Assembly (NCBI GenBank): GCA_030407085.1
Contig: CM059585.1
Span: forward strand, 9,169,001 to 9,233,000
Source: Trichopria drosophilae
Taxonomy: Eukaryota; Arthropoda; Insecta; Hymenoptera; Diapriidae
Direction of reading: 5' to 3'
DNA: 64,000 bases
Part shown: piece by piece, positions 10,098-22,369 of the stretch
Numbering within the stretch: position 1 is the stretch's first letter
Layout of the letters: each line of letters opens with the position of its first letter
Notes under the pieces: model-generated
Database searches by the model: none
Told to the model about the DNA's origin: nothing
Seen by the model: only the letters and a program-made list of their open reading frames with translations
Translations under genes and position numbers: made by a program

Positions 10098-12026
10098 TTA
10101 TGTGTAAACTTGTACAATCTTTTCGTATTCGCTTCTACATACTATACAAACGGCAAATGGTTTAGTTCTTTTAGCAGTTTCAACACATTGCTTACAGATG
10201 CATAAATGGCCGCATGGTATGAAGACGTGAGATGGTTTGTTATCAAGACATATGCTACATTCAAATATAACTTTTGATTTCTTTACCGCGTTTAGTTTTT
10301 GCAGGTTTGACCCTTTGTCTGATTGAGATAGTTCAAGCTTTCTTAAACTTGTAGCTAACTGCTCATGATAAGGACGATTTTTAATTGAATCGTTCGAAGC
10401 ACAGATACCCTTTGCTACTGTTAGGCATGGTGACTTTTTCCTACTCAAATAAGAAAGATAAAATTAGGAACATGCGAGATATTTACAATAATTCTATTAC
10501 TTACGGGGCAACTTTTGGCAAAATTGTTGCTTTATCTGTTCTTTTTGTTTTATGAAAATTTGTAACAGACGACTGCATCTTTTCTTGCTGGGGGAGTTTC
10601 TTCATTCCGGGTTTGTTTTCATTATCTACAGGAACATTTTTTCTAGTTAGGATTTCTTGCAATAACAAAGCGACTCTAAAATACGAAACAAATTTCATTA
10701 AGTTAAAATTATTTACTGGAGACAAAAATATCTTACTTTTTCCATTCAGGAGCATCTAAATCTTGTTCAGTTTTCTTATTTGCTTTCATTTCGTTGTTTC
10801 TTTTGTTTGGTATCCATTTCATTAACTCTTCTGGTAAAGGATGTAATCTGAGAAATTAATTATTAATATAATATATTTATATTTCGTTATAATAATAAAT
10901 AACAAAAATATTTATATTACTTATTCAATTCTATACTGCAAGTTTTGCAAATCCAATGCTGGTTAATCTTTTGCAATTGATGGTAACGTCTAGTACAACG
11001 TTGGCATATTGTTGGATTACAATAATTCTTTAGAGCATTTTGAAATTCTTTGGCTTCGATAAGTGGAAATATAAAACCTGACTCCATCAACTTTCTCTGT
11101 ATTATCTGAAATCAAATTTTTGTCTCATTGTCTGTCGTCAGAATAAACGTTAGCTTAAAACTAACCACAATATTTTTAAATAAAGGAGTATTTTGAAATC
11201 TTTGTCTCCAAATTTGAAGAGCGTCTATGATTTTTTGCGCTACAACAATTCGTTGTGGTGTAGAAATGATATGTTCCAATTTTCCCAATTTTTCGAGAGA
11301 GCATACTTCGCTACAAATTGCTCGGTTGCCATATTTTACACAAAATAATAGAACCTACACAAAACATAATTGAAATAACATTTGTCATTGTTTGTGTTTT
11401 GTATAAAAAATTGAAACCTACTTCAGTAGCAAAAACGGAAGTTTTAAACACTGTTGATTCCATCTTGTCCATTATTGAATTTATTCCAATAGAATACCTA
11501 AATAAAATATATGTAGTAAAAAAAACTGATATTTTAAAAATAAAACTTACGAAACAACGCCTTGTTGTATCATGTACAAAACATCGAACATCTTTGAATT
11601 AGCGACAGACTGCTGAGAATGATTTGTTGCTGCGTCTACAAAAATTTACAGATTAAAACATTTTTAATTTATATTTTATGAATAACTTACCAAGCTTTAT
11701 CTGAAATGAATGGTTTACTTTGTCACCAGTTCCAAGCGTCTTTAAATTCAACTGTTTGTCTGACTCATCCTGCTTTTTAATCGCTGAATTCTTAATCAAT
11801 TCATTTATCAACGCTTGGCCAACTTCTTTAAATTTGTTCTTGTCAAAGACTACATTTTTTTAAAAATACGATAAAAATATTGTATCAATTTTCTTTAAAT
11901 TATTTAACTATGTTTATTACCATTTTGACTTTTATTCTTGTCACATGGGTTTTCCTTCTGTTCATCTGGTAAGCTCGTATTTGACTGATCAATATTTAAG
12001 TCATCATCATTTATGTTGCTTGCCAT
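10098..12026 (-). CDS. VHS-domain / C4 zinc / RING-finger protein, probable E3 ubiquitin ligase
   Basis: Nine exons on the minus strand: 12026-11921, 11849-11691, 11635-11551, 11497-11422, 11354-11166, 11105-10921, 10847-10737, 10675-10505, 10440-10098. All introns are GT..AG, phases agree, and the total is 1425 nt (474 aa plus stop). Residues about 100-220 align with the VHS domain of the ESCRT-0 protein HRS: MFDVLYMIQQGVVS, FATEVLLFCVKYGN, IDALQIWRQRF, then ESGFIFP. Next is C239-x2-C242-x15-C258-x2-C261, where HRS has FYVE; the RKHHCR signature of FYVE is absent. A charged linker leads to a C-terminal C3HC4 RING: C422, C425, C437, H439, C443, C446, C459, C462. RING proteins of this type usually recruit E2 enzymes; VHS domains act in ubiquitin-linked endosomal sorting. 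The combined role is inferred. AATAAA lies about 65 bp past the stop. Confidence 0.82.
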
Positions 12027-12820
12027 TTTAAGTAATTTATATTCTAAATTTAAATAATAAATTTTTTTAATGTAATTCACTAGTAAACTTTGGATTTAAT
12101 ATATTGTAAAGCTTAATGCTAATCGGCAATCGGAAATGTAGTAAAAATTTTGAATTAATTTTAATGCGCTAATTGAACTTAGAAAAGCATAATGCATCGC
12201 AATACATTTAAATCCAAAAATAATCCCAGTTCACACATTTAATGAAAAAAAATATGGCATCGACAGAGAATCGAGCCCTGGGCTCCTGCACAACAACATC
12301 TATCTATCTGTCAACAATTATTACTACAGTACACTGAAAGAAAAAAGACTGAACCTGACCGAACCATGATCCTCTGTGCAGCAAGTTCAAAGCGCAACCA
12401 CTCTGCCACACTCACTGTTGTGAAATAATGAAAAAATAACAAATAGTCTAAACAGAAAGTAGAGAATTTTTCTACGTGTTCATATAATAATTCGGGCAGG
12501 CTAAAATACATTAAATACCACAATTCACAGCGAAATTTCACTGAATTATGTACTTTAAAAACAATCGAAACAAAGAGTTGGTCTTTTTCGGTTTGTATAT
12601 AAAATAACATAAATACATAAAACATTTTTTTAATCTTTTTTTCACGCTCGAAAATATGTTGTTTCAAATTTTTGTTTTATGAAACAAAAGTTAATTTACC
12701 TATAATTTTATGAACTCGCGCATCTATTCGATGATCATTATTTATGTTTTTAATAATTTTATCATAATAGTAAATTCAGTATTCACTGAACACAATTCCA
12801 AATTTGGTATCCGTTGGGCT
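12027..12820. other. Upstream flank of the VHS-RING gene
   Basis: A/T-rich, and it should contain the promoter and any noncoding exon of the minus-strand gene. No core promoter motif stands out. The tRNA-like relic sits within it. Confidence 0.35.
12350..12418 (-). repeat. tRNA-like relic (A- and B-box-like), possible SINE head
   Basis: On the minus strand TGGCAGAGTGG (12408-12398) resembles the pol III A box of a Ser/Leu-type tRNA, and GGTTCGGTC (12365-12357) a degraded B box, spaced as in a tRNA. A second B-box-like GGCTCGATTC lies further along at about 12270. Stems do not fold cleanly, so this is a relic or SINE head and not a functional tRNA. The overlapping open frame (VAEWLR) is the usual spurious translation of such sequence. 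Confidence 0.35.
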
Positions 12821-12824
12821 AAGT

Positions 12825-13640
12825 TTTAATGTTTGGAATCGTTAGTATTCAAGAGGATCCATTATATATCTTTAGCAATTCTGGACTGGAATTCAAAATT
12901 AATTTAGGGCCATGGTTATTCAAGGGAATTCATTAAAATGTGTTGGAATTCCAAATATGAAATACAGTGGAATTAATTTTGAAGAGGTAATTGATAGATT
13001 TCGAAGGGATTCAGTAATACATTCTTTTATGCCATATTTGGTATTGAATGGTAGTTTTTAATGGGAGGAATTTGAGGGGATTCAATGAGATATTTTTTAA
13101 TTCCAAATCTTGTATTTACTGGAATTCATTTTGATGGCCGTTTGTAGAACGGCATTTGCGGGGATTCAATAAGTCAAAATTCTCTTCATAATTGGGGTTT
13201 TATTGGAATTAAAAATCATTCCAATACCTTTTTTGAACAAAATGAGATAAAAACAATAAAATTTTAATCTCCATTCTAATACCTTTCAATCTTTTTTCGT
13301 TTACTGGGATTGGTAATCGATAGTATTCGACGGTATTCAAAGAATATAATCTTAAATCCCATATCTTGTATTAAATGGGATTCTTTCAAATATTGGTAAT
13401 AAATGGTATTTAAGGGGATCCAAGAAAGGAATTTTTAATTCCAGAAATGGTATTTAAACGATACTGATAGATGTGGAATTCACAGGGATTGAAACATACG
13501 TTTTTCAATCCCAGTTATGGCATTTAAGGAGAATTTACTAGAATTCAAAACCACTCTAATTCCTTTTTTGAACAAAATGAATTTTAATCCCAACTGATTA
13601 CTTTTTAATACTTTTCAATCTTTTTTCGTTTACTGGGGAT
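12825..13640. repeat. Degenerate array of GGAATTC / GGGATTCA words
   Basis: Words such as TGGAATTCAAAA, GGGATTCA, TTCCAAAT and ATTCCAATA recur every 30-60 bp in both orientations, with a near-duplicate block (TTTTTTGAACAAAATGA and CTTTTCAATCTTTTTTCGTT occur at about 13230-13300 and again at 13560-13630). A similar composition recurs at 46880-47235. It looks like a decayed inverted-repeat element or relic satellite. Confidence 0.45.
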
Positions 13641-13717
13641 AGAATAAATATTGTAAGTTTTTTTTTATAAATTACACAATATCTCTAAAACGTTACGAGA
13701 TATTGGGTAATTTTGAA

Positions 13718-14845
13718 AATAATATACAATCCCCGGCAATCACTTTTGCCATGCCAAAGCCGAAATTTATTAAACTTCAAAGTTTAATATCTTTGCGAAA
13801 AATTATCATAGCTTAAAAAATCGAACGGCATTTCAAAGGTTATTGCAATAGCTTTCATTTGAGCAGAGAAAAAAAATCGAAAAGATGCAAAATTCAGATT
13901 TTTATCGATAAAAAACCAACAAGAAGAAATACGATATTTTTTATCTTTAGTTAATTGTTTGCCAATTTGAAACGAATAATAGTAGGGTAATGAAACTAAC
14001 AGGGTTGTAAAGGTATGGTTTTTACCTTTAAAATGATCGCTCGCCCATTTTTGTGCGACCTTTCTGACTGGAGTTATGACTATTTTTATAAAAAAACATG
14101 ATTTTTTTTATTTTCTTATTATCTCAAAAACTAAGAGAGATAGAAAAAAATGTTACATACAAAAAATACTCATTTTTAGGTAGAAAATACCAAAATAAAG
14201 TCAAAATTTTTAAAATCAAAACAATTTGTTTTTTAATTTTTTTTTAGGTAGAAATGTTTTTTAATTTGTTCTTATACATAACTTTGAATAAATAACTATA
14301 TTACATGTAATGAGAAATAAAAAAAAATTTCTACCTACAAAAAATGAAGAAAAAAATTGACTTTATTTTGGTATTTTCTACCTAAAAACGAGTATTTTTT
14401 GTATGTAACATTTTTTTCTATCTCTCTTAGTTTTTGAGATAATAAGAAAATAAAAAAAATCATGTTTTTTTATAAAAATAGTCATAACTCCGGTCAGGAA
14501 GGTCGCACAAAAATGGGCGAGCGATCATTTTAAAGGTAAAAACCATACCTTTAAAACCCTGTTAGTTTCATTACCCTACTATTATTCGTTTCAAATTGGC
14601 AAACAATTAACTAAAGATAAAAAATAACGTATTTTTTCTTGTTGGTTTTTTATCGATAAAAATCTGAATTTTCGTCTTTTTGATTTTTTTTCTCTGCTCA
14701 AATGAAAGCTATTGCAATAACCTTTGAAATGCCGTTCGATTTTTTAAGCTACGATAATTTTTCGCAAAGATATTAAACTTTGAAGTTTAATAAATTTCGG
14801 CTTTGGCATGGCAAAAGTGATTGCCGGGAAGTGTATATTATTTTA
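13718..14845. mobile_element. Long palindromic foldback element (GGCAATCACTTTTGCC arms)
   Basis: Arms of about 480 bp, 13735-14215 and 14335-14830, are near-perfect reverse complements (for example CCCGGCAATCACTTTTGCCA, TTTGCCAATTTGAAACGAAT, AGTAGGGTAATGAAACTAAC). They surround a loop of about 120 bp. No coding potential is present. The outermost bases read ATAATATACA on both sides and no TTAA flank is seen, so the class differs from the TTAA foldbacks. Confidence 0.8.
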
Positions 14846-16600
14846 TCAACAAGAATTTCGCATTGTCCACTTAAGAAAAGGTGAAAAAATTATCAATTGG
14901 TTAGAAATAAATGAACATTGTTATTATACTTAAAAAAAGTTTATCCGGACATGTATAAGAAACTTTTGTATTGATTTATTTTAGATTCATTTGTAATAAA
15001 ACAGCCATTATTTTGCTAAGTTATATATTGAAATGGATTGATTAATTGTGGTAATTAAATGTTATTATTCGTAAATTCGATTGTATTAAAAATTGATCAT
15101 TTCAAACATCATTTGTATTCAGATGAATTCATGACTTTTACCTTTTTTGAGTCAATTATAAATGGATTCATATATATTAATACAACATATTTCCAATCAC
15201 GATTATGGATTAAATTGCATTTGTATCTTTAGTAGTTTCGACAACACTTTATGTATCAATTTAGATTCATATTTTTGTATTAAAATATTAGTAAAGTATT
15301 TTTGGATTCGAATGTATTCAAAAAGTTCAAAAGCATATTCAAAAACGAAAAAATGAATTTAAGTCAATACACTTCAATACAATTCCTATTGCTGTATACA
15401 CAACAATGCACAATTAAAATCACTTATTCATATATTTAATAAATGCTAAAGAGAAAGTATTTAAATTTACTTATGACAGGATCGTAATATAAAGTAAAAC
15501 TTAATGGAAATTATATATGATTTTATAGTCAATACATTTTGACGAAAATAAAAATACAACTAATTCGGAAAACCAAAGTTTATTTATTACTCGTAATATA
15601 TTTATAAATATTGCATACTCAATCCTCTTGAGTACGAGTTATTTTTTTTGCCCTATAGAAACAATATAATTTGTGCACAGAAGGGTTAAGTAGCTAAAAA
15701 CTTGCATTCAAGTCAAATAGAAATTTAGAAATTCAGATTTTACATACCAAAATAAAAAAAAGTTTTTGTGAGATTATAAAACAAGATAAAGGATGCAACT
15801 TAACCTTTCTGCGCACTAGGTTGATAATAGTCGTCCAAATTATATTGTTCATACATAGTTGCATCTATTATCTTGTTTTATAATTTCACAAAAACTTTTT
15901 TTTATTTTGTAGTAACGAAGTAGAATGAATAAATGAAGTTTTAAACTTTCAATAAACAATTTCTTAAAGCTGTTTCAAAAATAGTTTTGTTGCAGTTTAA
16001 ATGTTCAATTTCACTTTTCTCTGTGTTTTAAGTCTTCTCGTATATTTTAAGGAATATTTACTAAATGTTCAAACATATTTTGTAAATTGAAAGAACAGTT
16101 TAATTGCCAAAATTATAACATTCCAACATTTCCTAAACGTTTATTGTAAATTTGGACTCTGAATTTAGCAAGACATGATCAAAATTTCAATTAAATATGC
16201 ATACATCTGTACATTTATAAAATTTATGAAAATGGAAATTTTATTTCAATAGGATTATCGTACCATTGAGATGCAACTGTTTATGAAGAAACAATTTCAT
16301 TTTACATGTTTAAAAAGAAAATGTGCAATGAAAAGATATGTTTTGTTATGGGTTTTGTGTGCATTGAATATTTTTAAATTAAATTATTTTTTTGTCATGT
16401 TTAATGCAGTAAACAATAGAAAAAACAAAAGTATAAACTCAGGATCAAAAGTAAAATGTATGAGAACAATGGAAGAATTAAAATTAGTTGAAATATTGGT
16501 AGTTATAGTATTAGTTTAATAAACCTGTGCCGGTGTACTGGATGGTGTGATTGTAAATCTATTTTTCACTGTTTATTAATCTGCGACTTCACTAACAAAA
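14846..16600. other. AT-rich intergenic DNA with one short hairpin
   Basis: Nothing coding was recognised; open frames at 15162-15356 and 16271-16519 are low-complexity. At 15755-15905 two 45-bp arms (AAGTTTTTGTGAGATTATAA ... TTATAATTTCACAAAAACTT) form an inverted repeat around a ~55 bp loop. Confidence 0.45.
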
Positions 16601-17147
16601 GTGCAAATTCGGTTTTAGAAATCAATTCTGTTATGCCGGGCCGGGATTTCCCGAAGTTTCGAAAAGAAGAAAGAGAACAAAGGAAGTGCAGTTTTTTCCC
16701 TATACCCGTTACGTATAGTGAAAGTTAGAGATTAAGTGATCCTCTACTAGATGGCGTGTCTAGTTTTGTCCACTTTTAACAAATTGAAAAGTTTAATAAA
16801 AATGTCGACATTGTGACGCATCATGGTCCTTTGGAAATTTTAGGGTCCTTTGAGGAATCTCTCCGCGATTTCAGATACAAAATGTATAAAATTCAGAACG
16901 ATCTTGATTGGTGGATGGTATCGAGTAACCTCACCATCATTGGCTAGCGCAGTAGTTGCGATGCGTAGGTGTGAAAACGTTGGCAACAGAGTCCCCAATC
17001 TGCTTATGTCCCTACTACACTGGGGTGTGTTTTTTAATTGGCCAACAAAGGCAGATGGATTGGAACGGATATATACAAAAAAACCCATATTAAGGGATTG
17101 GTACCATTGGTACCGCGCTGGATTGACACCCCGTTGGAATAGTGTCA
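16601..17147. other. Less AT-rich stretch without recognised gene
   Basis: Contains CCGGGCCGGGATTTCCCG at about 16636 and several CpG-containing words, unlike the surroundings. The open frames at 16840-17215 on both strands run into the MITE and match no family. It could be a decayed mobile element or a promoter; nothing decides this. Confidence 0.3.
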
Positions 17148-17385
17148 GGATTCAGCCCCGCTGGATTGGCACTTCTCGGAATCCCTTTACCCCCTTCACA
17201 CAGCTCGCCGCCTAAGGGTCGTGTCGAGTTAGTCATATATCGGTTTGGATTTACAATAGGAAGCAGAGAGATTGTCTGCGATTACGGCATAGAGGTGGTA
17301 GCGATGCTTCCTCTATTGCCGACAGTCCAGAGGGGCTTGCGGGGAAGACTCGGAACCGACCGGGCAATCCAGCGGGGTTCTACTG
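17148..17385 (-). mobile_element. Pogo-like MITE, CCCCGCTGGATTG family, copy 1
   Basis: The right end AGCGGGGTTCTACTG is followed by TA. The left end is decayed (GGATTCAGCCCCGCTGGATT). The interior (TTCTCGGAATCCCTTTACCC, GATTGTCTGCG) matches the reverse complement of the element at 28018-28275. Its relatively GC-rich body explains the open frames at 17142-17399. Confidence 0.65.
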
Positions 17386-17395
17386 TAAATTTTTA

Positions 17396-17540
17396 CTAAA
17401 AAACATAAATAAAATATTACTGAATCGATTTTTCAAAATTCGGGCTCTATACGGGCAATTTTAATTACTGTATCCGGTAACCTAGAAAATTCCAAGGAAA
17501 TTAATTAAAAACTGAACGAGAATTTTCAGAAATAAGTGAT
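17396..17540. repeat. Half-copy of the 20801-21171 foldback
   Basis: TGAATCGATTTTTCAAAATT, CGGGCTCTATACGGGCAATT and AGAATTTTCAGAAATAAGTG repeat almost exactly at 20870-20985. It lies at the 3' end of the R4/Dong-like element. Confidence 0.6.
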
Positions 17541-17544
17541 TTTT

Positions 17545-19750
17545 ATCACATTAAAAATATGAGATTTATAGGCCGGAATGCTTTTGATGTTTTCGAGGAA
17601 TGTTGGTCTCATTCCTCCCAGCACTCCAATTATCAGAACGGAAAGCTTGATTTTGAATCCTCGATGCAGCTTGCGAATCTCGAACAGGAGATCCTGATAT
17701 TTCATTCGTTTTTCGTCCTCTTTACTGTCTATGTTTGTCTCTACTGATGCAGAGAATTCGATGACGAAGATGGATTTGTCATCGAAGTCAACAAGGACGA
17801 TGTCAGGCTTATTGGCTAATATTTTCCTGCTCGACGGAAATGAGTAATTCTAGTATATTCGGCACGATTCATTTCCGACTACGGATTCAATATCAGTGGG
17901 GACATACGGCAAAACTAGGGTCGCGTTAATACCGTAGGTGCTGCGGAGGTGATAATTCAGCACTCGGAGAGCCGTATTGTGACGTTGGATGTATGCTGAG
18001 ACTGCATACATTGAACAACCTGCCAAGAGATGTATTAGTGTCTCAACATGACATCCACACGATCTGCTAAGCGTACTCTGTACCGCTTGGTGTAAGATGG
18101 TGGGGCGGTACGCTAAGGTATAATTGACCACCCCATCCTGGCATGCGAAGATAAAACTCTCGGTCTCGGAATTTAAGTCGGCTGATATTAAGAACGAGAA
18201 GGTCATCTCTACCGACAAGCCAAGTTGTTGGACATTTCGAAAGAATTGTCCATGCAATGGCTTGTAGATATGTCTTCCCTCCAAAATACGAAGTTGTTCC
18301 TTCCGCATGTTAGCCCTGAGATGCACTGGGCAAAGATTGATGACTGATTCATCTTCCTGTGCACCACTACGTCCCACGTTGAAAATTAGACCTAGATTTC
18401 GTGTCGCTCGTTCCGCCGCGTTGTACAAAAACGCCCTTCTCCTAAAGGTGGCCAAAAGCCACCATATTTCGGGGCGAATACAGTCGTTCTACGGAAGATC
18501 TTAGATGCAAACTGCGTTGCATACAAATCATCTTCCGTGTGCATCGGCCAAGACCCCTTAGCTCGTCAACATTGCACTTAAGTGCTCCATATAAATAGAG
18601 CACTGGTGAAACGGCCAACATATTGTGGCTGCCACCTTATTTCTCCCGGTCAATTCTGATGACCAGATCTGACAGAATAGGCGCCGGTATTTCTTAACGA
18701 TGTTTACTTTAGCAGCCTGCACATCCTGGACATGCCGTTGTGGTACACCCAGGTATGTGTAGGTTTCCTCGGCGCTAAGGTGGCGGAATACGTTTTCGTT
18801 GACGAGCTCCATATCGTTGTTAATGGAGTCTGACCTTCCTCTGTGCAAATGAACGACTGCACACTTGTCCAATGCGAATGCCACTGGAGTATGTGAGGGC
18901 GATGTTCAGAGATCGATGTAATTGATCCTCGCTTGATGCATACAGCTTAAGATCATCCATATAGAATAAATGGGTGATCTTATGTACACGTTCACCAGGT
19001 GGTCCACACATATACCCATGAGATTCTCGGAGAGCAACGGATAAAGGCAATAGTGAAATGCAGAAGAGCAGAAGACTCAACGAATCTCCCTGATAGACAC
19101 CTCTTTGGAATTGAACCGGTCTAGACATGGTTTTACGCTTGCCCGATGTCATGACAAAGCGCGTTTTTCAAAGAGGATCAGGTCCTCTACACTTCTCACG
19201 ATGTTTAGGTGGACATGGAGGCGTTTGAGCAACAAGCTTAGAAGCTTGTGTGATGGTGAATCATACGCCTTCATTTAATCCAGCTAGGCTTTCCTGATTT
19301 TGGGATTAGTGTCGTTCGGCTCGCCACCAGCCGGTGCGGAATAGATTGGTCTCCATTTATATAAGAGGTGAATATTCGGGCTAGGTGTTGATGGACAGAA
19401 GTGAACTTCTTCCACCAATAGTTGTTAATTCTATCCCAGCCCGGAAAAGAAAAATTGCTCGCTCTTTTGTTGGCATTATTCACCTCTAATGCACTGACGG
19501 GTGGGCAATCTTCACTTTGTTGTGCGAGTTCGTCACACAACTCGGTAAAGATTTCAATATCTGGAGTGTCTGCATTAAGCCTAGATGTTTTCTTTGGCAT
19601 CCATCAATACCCGAATTTTATCCGCCAATCGTTGCTTGATGTTGAGCAAGTTCAGCTTGTTCAGTGTGTGATAGTACGTCCGCAGTTGTTGTGCGAACTT
19701 CTTGACTTTAGCCGTAAATAAACGGGCAGATGTTATATAGTTGATCACAC
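17545..19750 (-). mobile_element. Decayed R4/Dong-like non-LTR retrotransposon (RT plus restriction-like endonuclease)
   Basis: Read on the minus strand from about 19720 down. An N-terminal RT region (19600-19271: PGWDRINNYWWKKFTSVHQH, then TLIPKSGKP) is followed, after a frame break, by the RT core (19152-18820: GVYQGDSLSLLLFCISLLPL, catalytic FYMDD at about 18963-18950). Next comes the thumb (18884-18558), and then a frame with a CCHC-like knuckle (CGCHVETLIHLLAGC; 18455-17850). A C-terminal endonuclease-like block follows at about 17850-17560: KPDIVLVD, FVIEFSAS, EKRMKYQDLL, as in PD-(D/E)XK enzymes of R2/R4 elements. At least two frameshifts and no N-terminus make it inactive. Clade assignment rests on motif order only. 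Confidence 0.75.
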
Positions 19751-20796
19751 ACTGAATTCGGGAAGCGAGCTTTAAGTAAACTGTCGACTCCCAGATTTCT
19801 TTGACAGACTTCGCGGAGTCACTAGATCACTTTCTGTCTCATAAACAGTACTTGCCATAGGTCACAGTCCTCCGGAAGATCATCCAGGAGTAGGCTATTT
19901 GCTCTGTCTATTTCTCGTTTTTAGGTCAAACTATACCAGATTAAATTTTCTATTCACTAACTTTGTTCCTTCTTTATTAACGAATTACCTTTAAATAATA
20001 ATCAAGATGAGTCAGCATAAATATAGTTTTTCTTTTCCTAAATGCATGCAATATTCGTAATTAACCATCCCTTCATTCACGTGAGGTATCCTTTCTTAAG
20101 TGGGTTCTCCATAAATATCACGCATGTGTGTATCAGAATTCAGTTTTAGTTCGTAGTTAGGAGGTCTGAGGCTGATACCTTCCGCCAAGCCTCACTGAAG
20201 AGTTCAGATGTGGAAGGGATTGAATGAAACGCCACGCATGTATCTTTTTTATTTTTAATTTTTGTTTACTTCTTACTTTCTCTTATAAATTTTGTTGCAT
20301 GTCTATAATTTTTTTGTTGGTTTTTTGTTTTCATGGTTATTTTTTTTATATATTATTTGCCTTTTTATTTTTTGTTTAGATTAATTATAATTTTCCTTTA
20401 AATTATATTTGCATGCTAACAGATCATATTCATATACCAGTCAGTTCCAAGTAACTGTCAAATCGAAATTTTATTAAGGATTTTTAACTTTATACAGTTA
20501 TGAATATAATTTATCTTTTTATCTTTTTATTTGTTCATCTTATTATCTTTTTTCATTATTAATTTCATCACTAGTTGAGATTATAAATGTTTCATAAGGC
20601 CTAGCGTTTTGAGAATCCGAGCGATTACGACGCAAGTGTTTGAAATGTTTAGAAATGTTCAAACTATAGCATTTTAACATCTATTGCAATTTGAAGGCAT
20701 AAGCCGTTAACTATATTCATTTTTAAATGCACCTTCGTTAAATTTATATTTGTAGTTTTACATAATTAAACGCTCGGAAATAAACAAATGACCCCC
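19751..20796. other. AT-rich intergenic DNA, nothing identified
   Basis: No ORF or terminal repeat found. 20240-20560 is strongly T-rich on the plus strand. Confidence 0.45.
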
Positions 20797-20800
20797 TTAA

Positions 20801-21171
20801 GGAAGTTCTAAAGTACTCAACGAATATGGTAGGTATTTTCAGTAAAAACAATAAATAAATAATATCTGAATCGATTTTTCAAAATTCGGGCTCTGGAAGG
20901 GCAATTCTAATTACTATAGACGGTATCCTAGAAAATGCCGAGGAAATTAATTGAGAACTGCCCGAGAATTTTCAGAAATAAATAAAACTCACTTATTTCC
21001 GAAAATGTTCGGTCAGTTCTCAATTAATCTTTCGTATTTTCTAGAAAACTGTTTATAGTGCTTAAAATTGCCGTTACAGAACCCGAATTTTAAAAATGTT
21101 ATGCAGTCATCTTTAATTTACGTTTTTTAGTGAAATCCCCTACCTTACCGATGGATCACTTTAGAACCCCC
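20801..21171. mobile_element. Small foldback with TTAA flanks (GGrrGTTCTAAAGT ends)
   Basis: TTAA at 20797-20800 and 21172-21175. The inverted ends are GGAAGTTCTAAAGT and, read from the other side, GGGGGTTCTAAAGT. The arms continue through GGTAGG and TTCGGGCTCTGG to a centre at about 20985 (AAATAAATAAAACTCACTTATTT region). The boundary choice is a little uncertain because C/G runs sit on both sides of the TTAA. Confidence 0.55.
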
Positions 21172-21340
21172 TTAAATTACCTATTTCACTCTTCCGTTAC
21201 TCCTACCGAACGCTTCCATGACTTAACGCACGCTTCGATATTTACATACTAGAGCGTGCGTGTACGCTTCCATTTTGTTAAACTTTAATCTAATTTATGT
21301 TGAATATAACTCTCAAATTGTTATTTATGCTATGGTATTA

Positions 21341-21567
21341 CATTGGTCCCCGTCCTAACGCATACTCCCGTCCAAACGCATATTTTCTTTCCTGTCTAAA
21401 TGCATAAATTCCCCTTCTAGCGTTGCTAGTGAGCCATCTACGCGCATGCTCAGTGTGATAAATGCAAAGAGACTTTTGCCGTAGTGGGGGTTGAGGGAGG
21501 AAATGCGTTTGGACGGGGGCGGCATTTTTAATGGAACGAAACATATGCGTTAGGACGGGGACCACTG
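21341..21567. mobile_element. Pogo-like MITE, CAGTGGTCCCCGTCC family
   Basis: The left end CATTGGTCCCCGTCCTAACG (one change in CAGT) and right end CGTTAGGACGGGGACCACTG are inverted and TA-flanked. The inner words AAACGCATA and TATGCGTTTGGACG are also inverted. The overlapping minus-strand open frame is a shadow. Confidence 0.7.
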
Positions 21568-21769
21568 TACATTGGCGGGCTGAAAGAAGCATTTTTCTGT
21601 CCGCTTAGAGAGAACGATTTTGTAAATGATCTTGATTAATGTTGGAAACATATATTGCTATACATTTTGACATTTTTTTCGTACATTTGAGAACTGATTA
21701 TTCTTGATTTTATACATATAAAATTTAGACATTTTAGATATATCTAAACTTTTAAGATTCGGAGTCGTT

Positions 21770-22369
21770 GCACTTGGAGTTCCCGTCAAACGCCTCTTGT
21801 GCAAGAGTGAGACAGTGACCCTGTATCATGCGTTCGATTTTTGGTTGTTCTGCAAGTACCTTTCTCTTTGAACATGAAGCAGCAAGATTTCTGGAATATT
21901 TAATCAGGTATCGTTATCGGGCATAAACGTTTCAAAATATGCGTACGTGTATAAGATATCTCACGCACATATGCAAGACATTTTCGTAAAAAACTTGAGT
22001 TAACCTCAAATTTCAGAATTGTAAAGTATTCCTCATAAAACCTTAGTAATGTAAATTAATTTTATCCTCAGGTATATTTTATGGGGTATATTTGAAATTT
22101 ATGTTTTTATGTTTTACTTTTTTCTAACCTATAAAAGATACATTTAAAGACAAAATCTTATTTGTATTTATGATTCTGTTTCTTATTTCATGCTTCCTCT
22201 ATGTCACATAAATGTTGCGATTAAAAAATGACATAAAAATAAGTGATAAACAATCGTAACGATTACTAATGTTATGTTTCTATCTTGCAGTTAATGACAA
22301 GTGTATAACATCTGTTTCGTTCTGGTGGAGCGAAAATGTTGAATAAAAATATCGTAACATAATTTTAAG
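21770..22369 (+). promoter_or_regulatory. Probable 5' region of pelota
   Basis: Between the MITE and the pelota ATG. A more balanced block at about 21770-21905 ends in AATCAG followed by GTATCG, a possible donor. A TCTTGCAG acceptor-like site lies at 22290, 80 bases before the ATG, so one noncoding first exon is plausible. No TATA box was recognised. This is inference from composition and splice-like words only. Confidence 0.35.

Noticed and set aside
12311..12667. 118-aa minus-strand open frame
   Set aside because: It runs over a tRNA-like relic (VAEWLR is the usual spurious translation of an A box) and otherwise has A/T-rich random composition.
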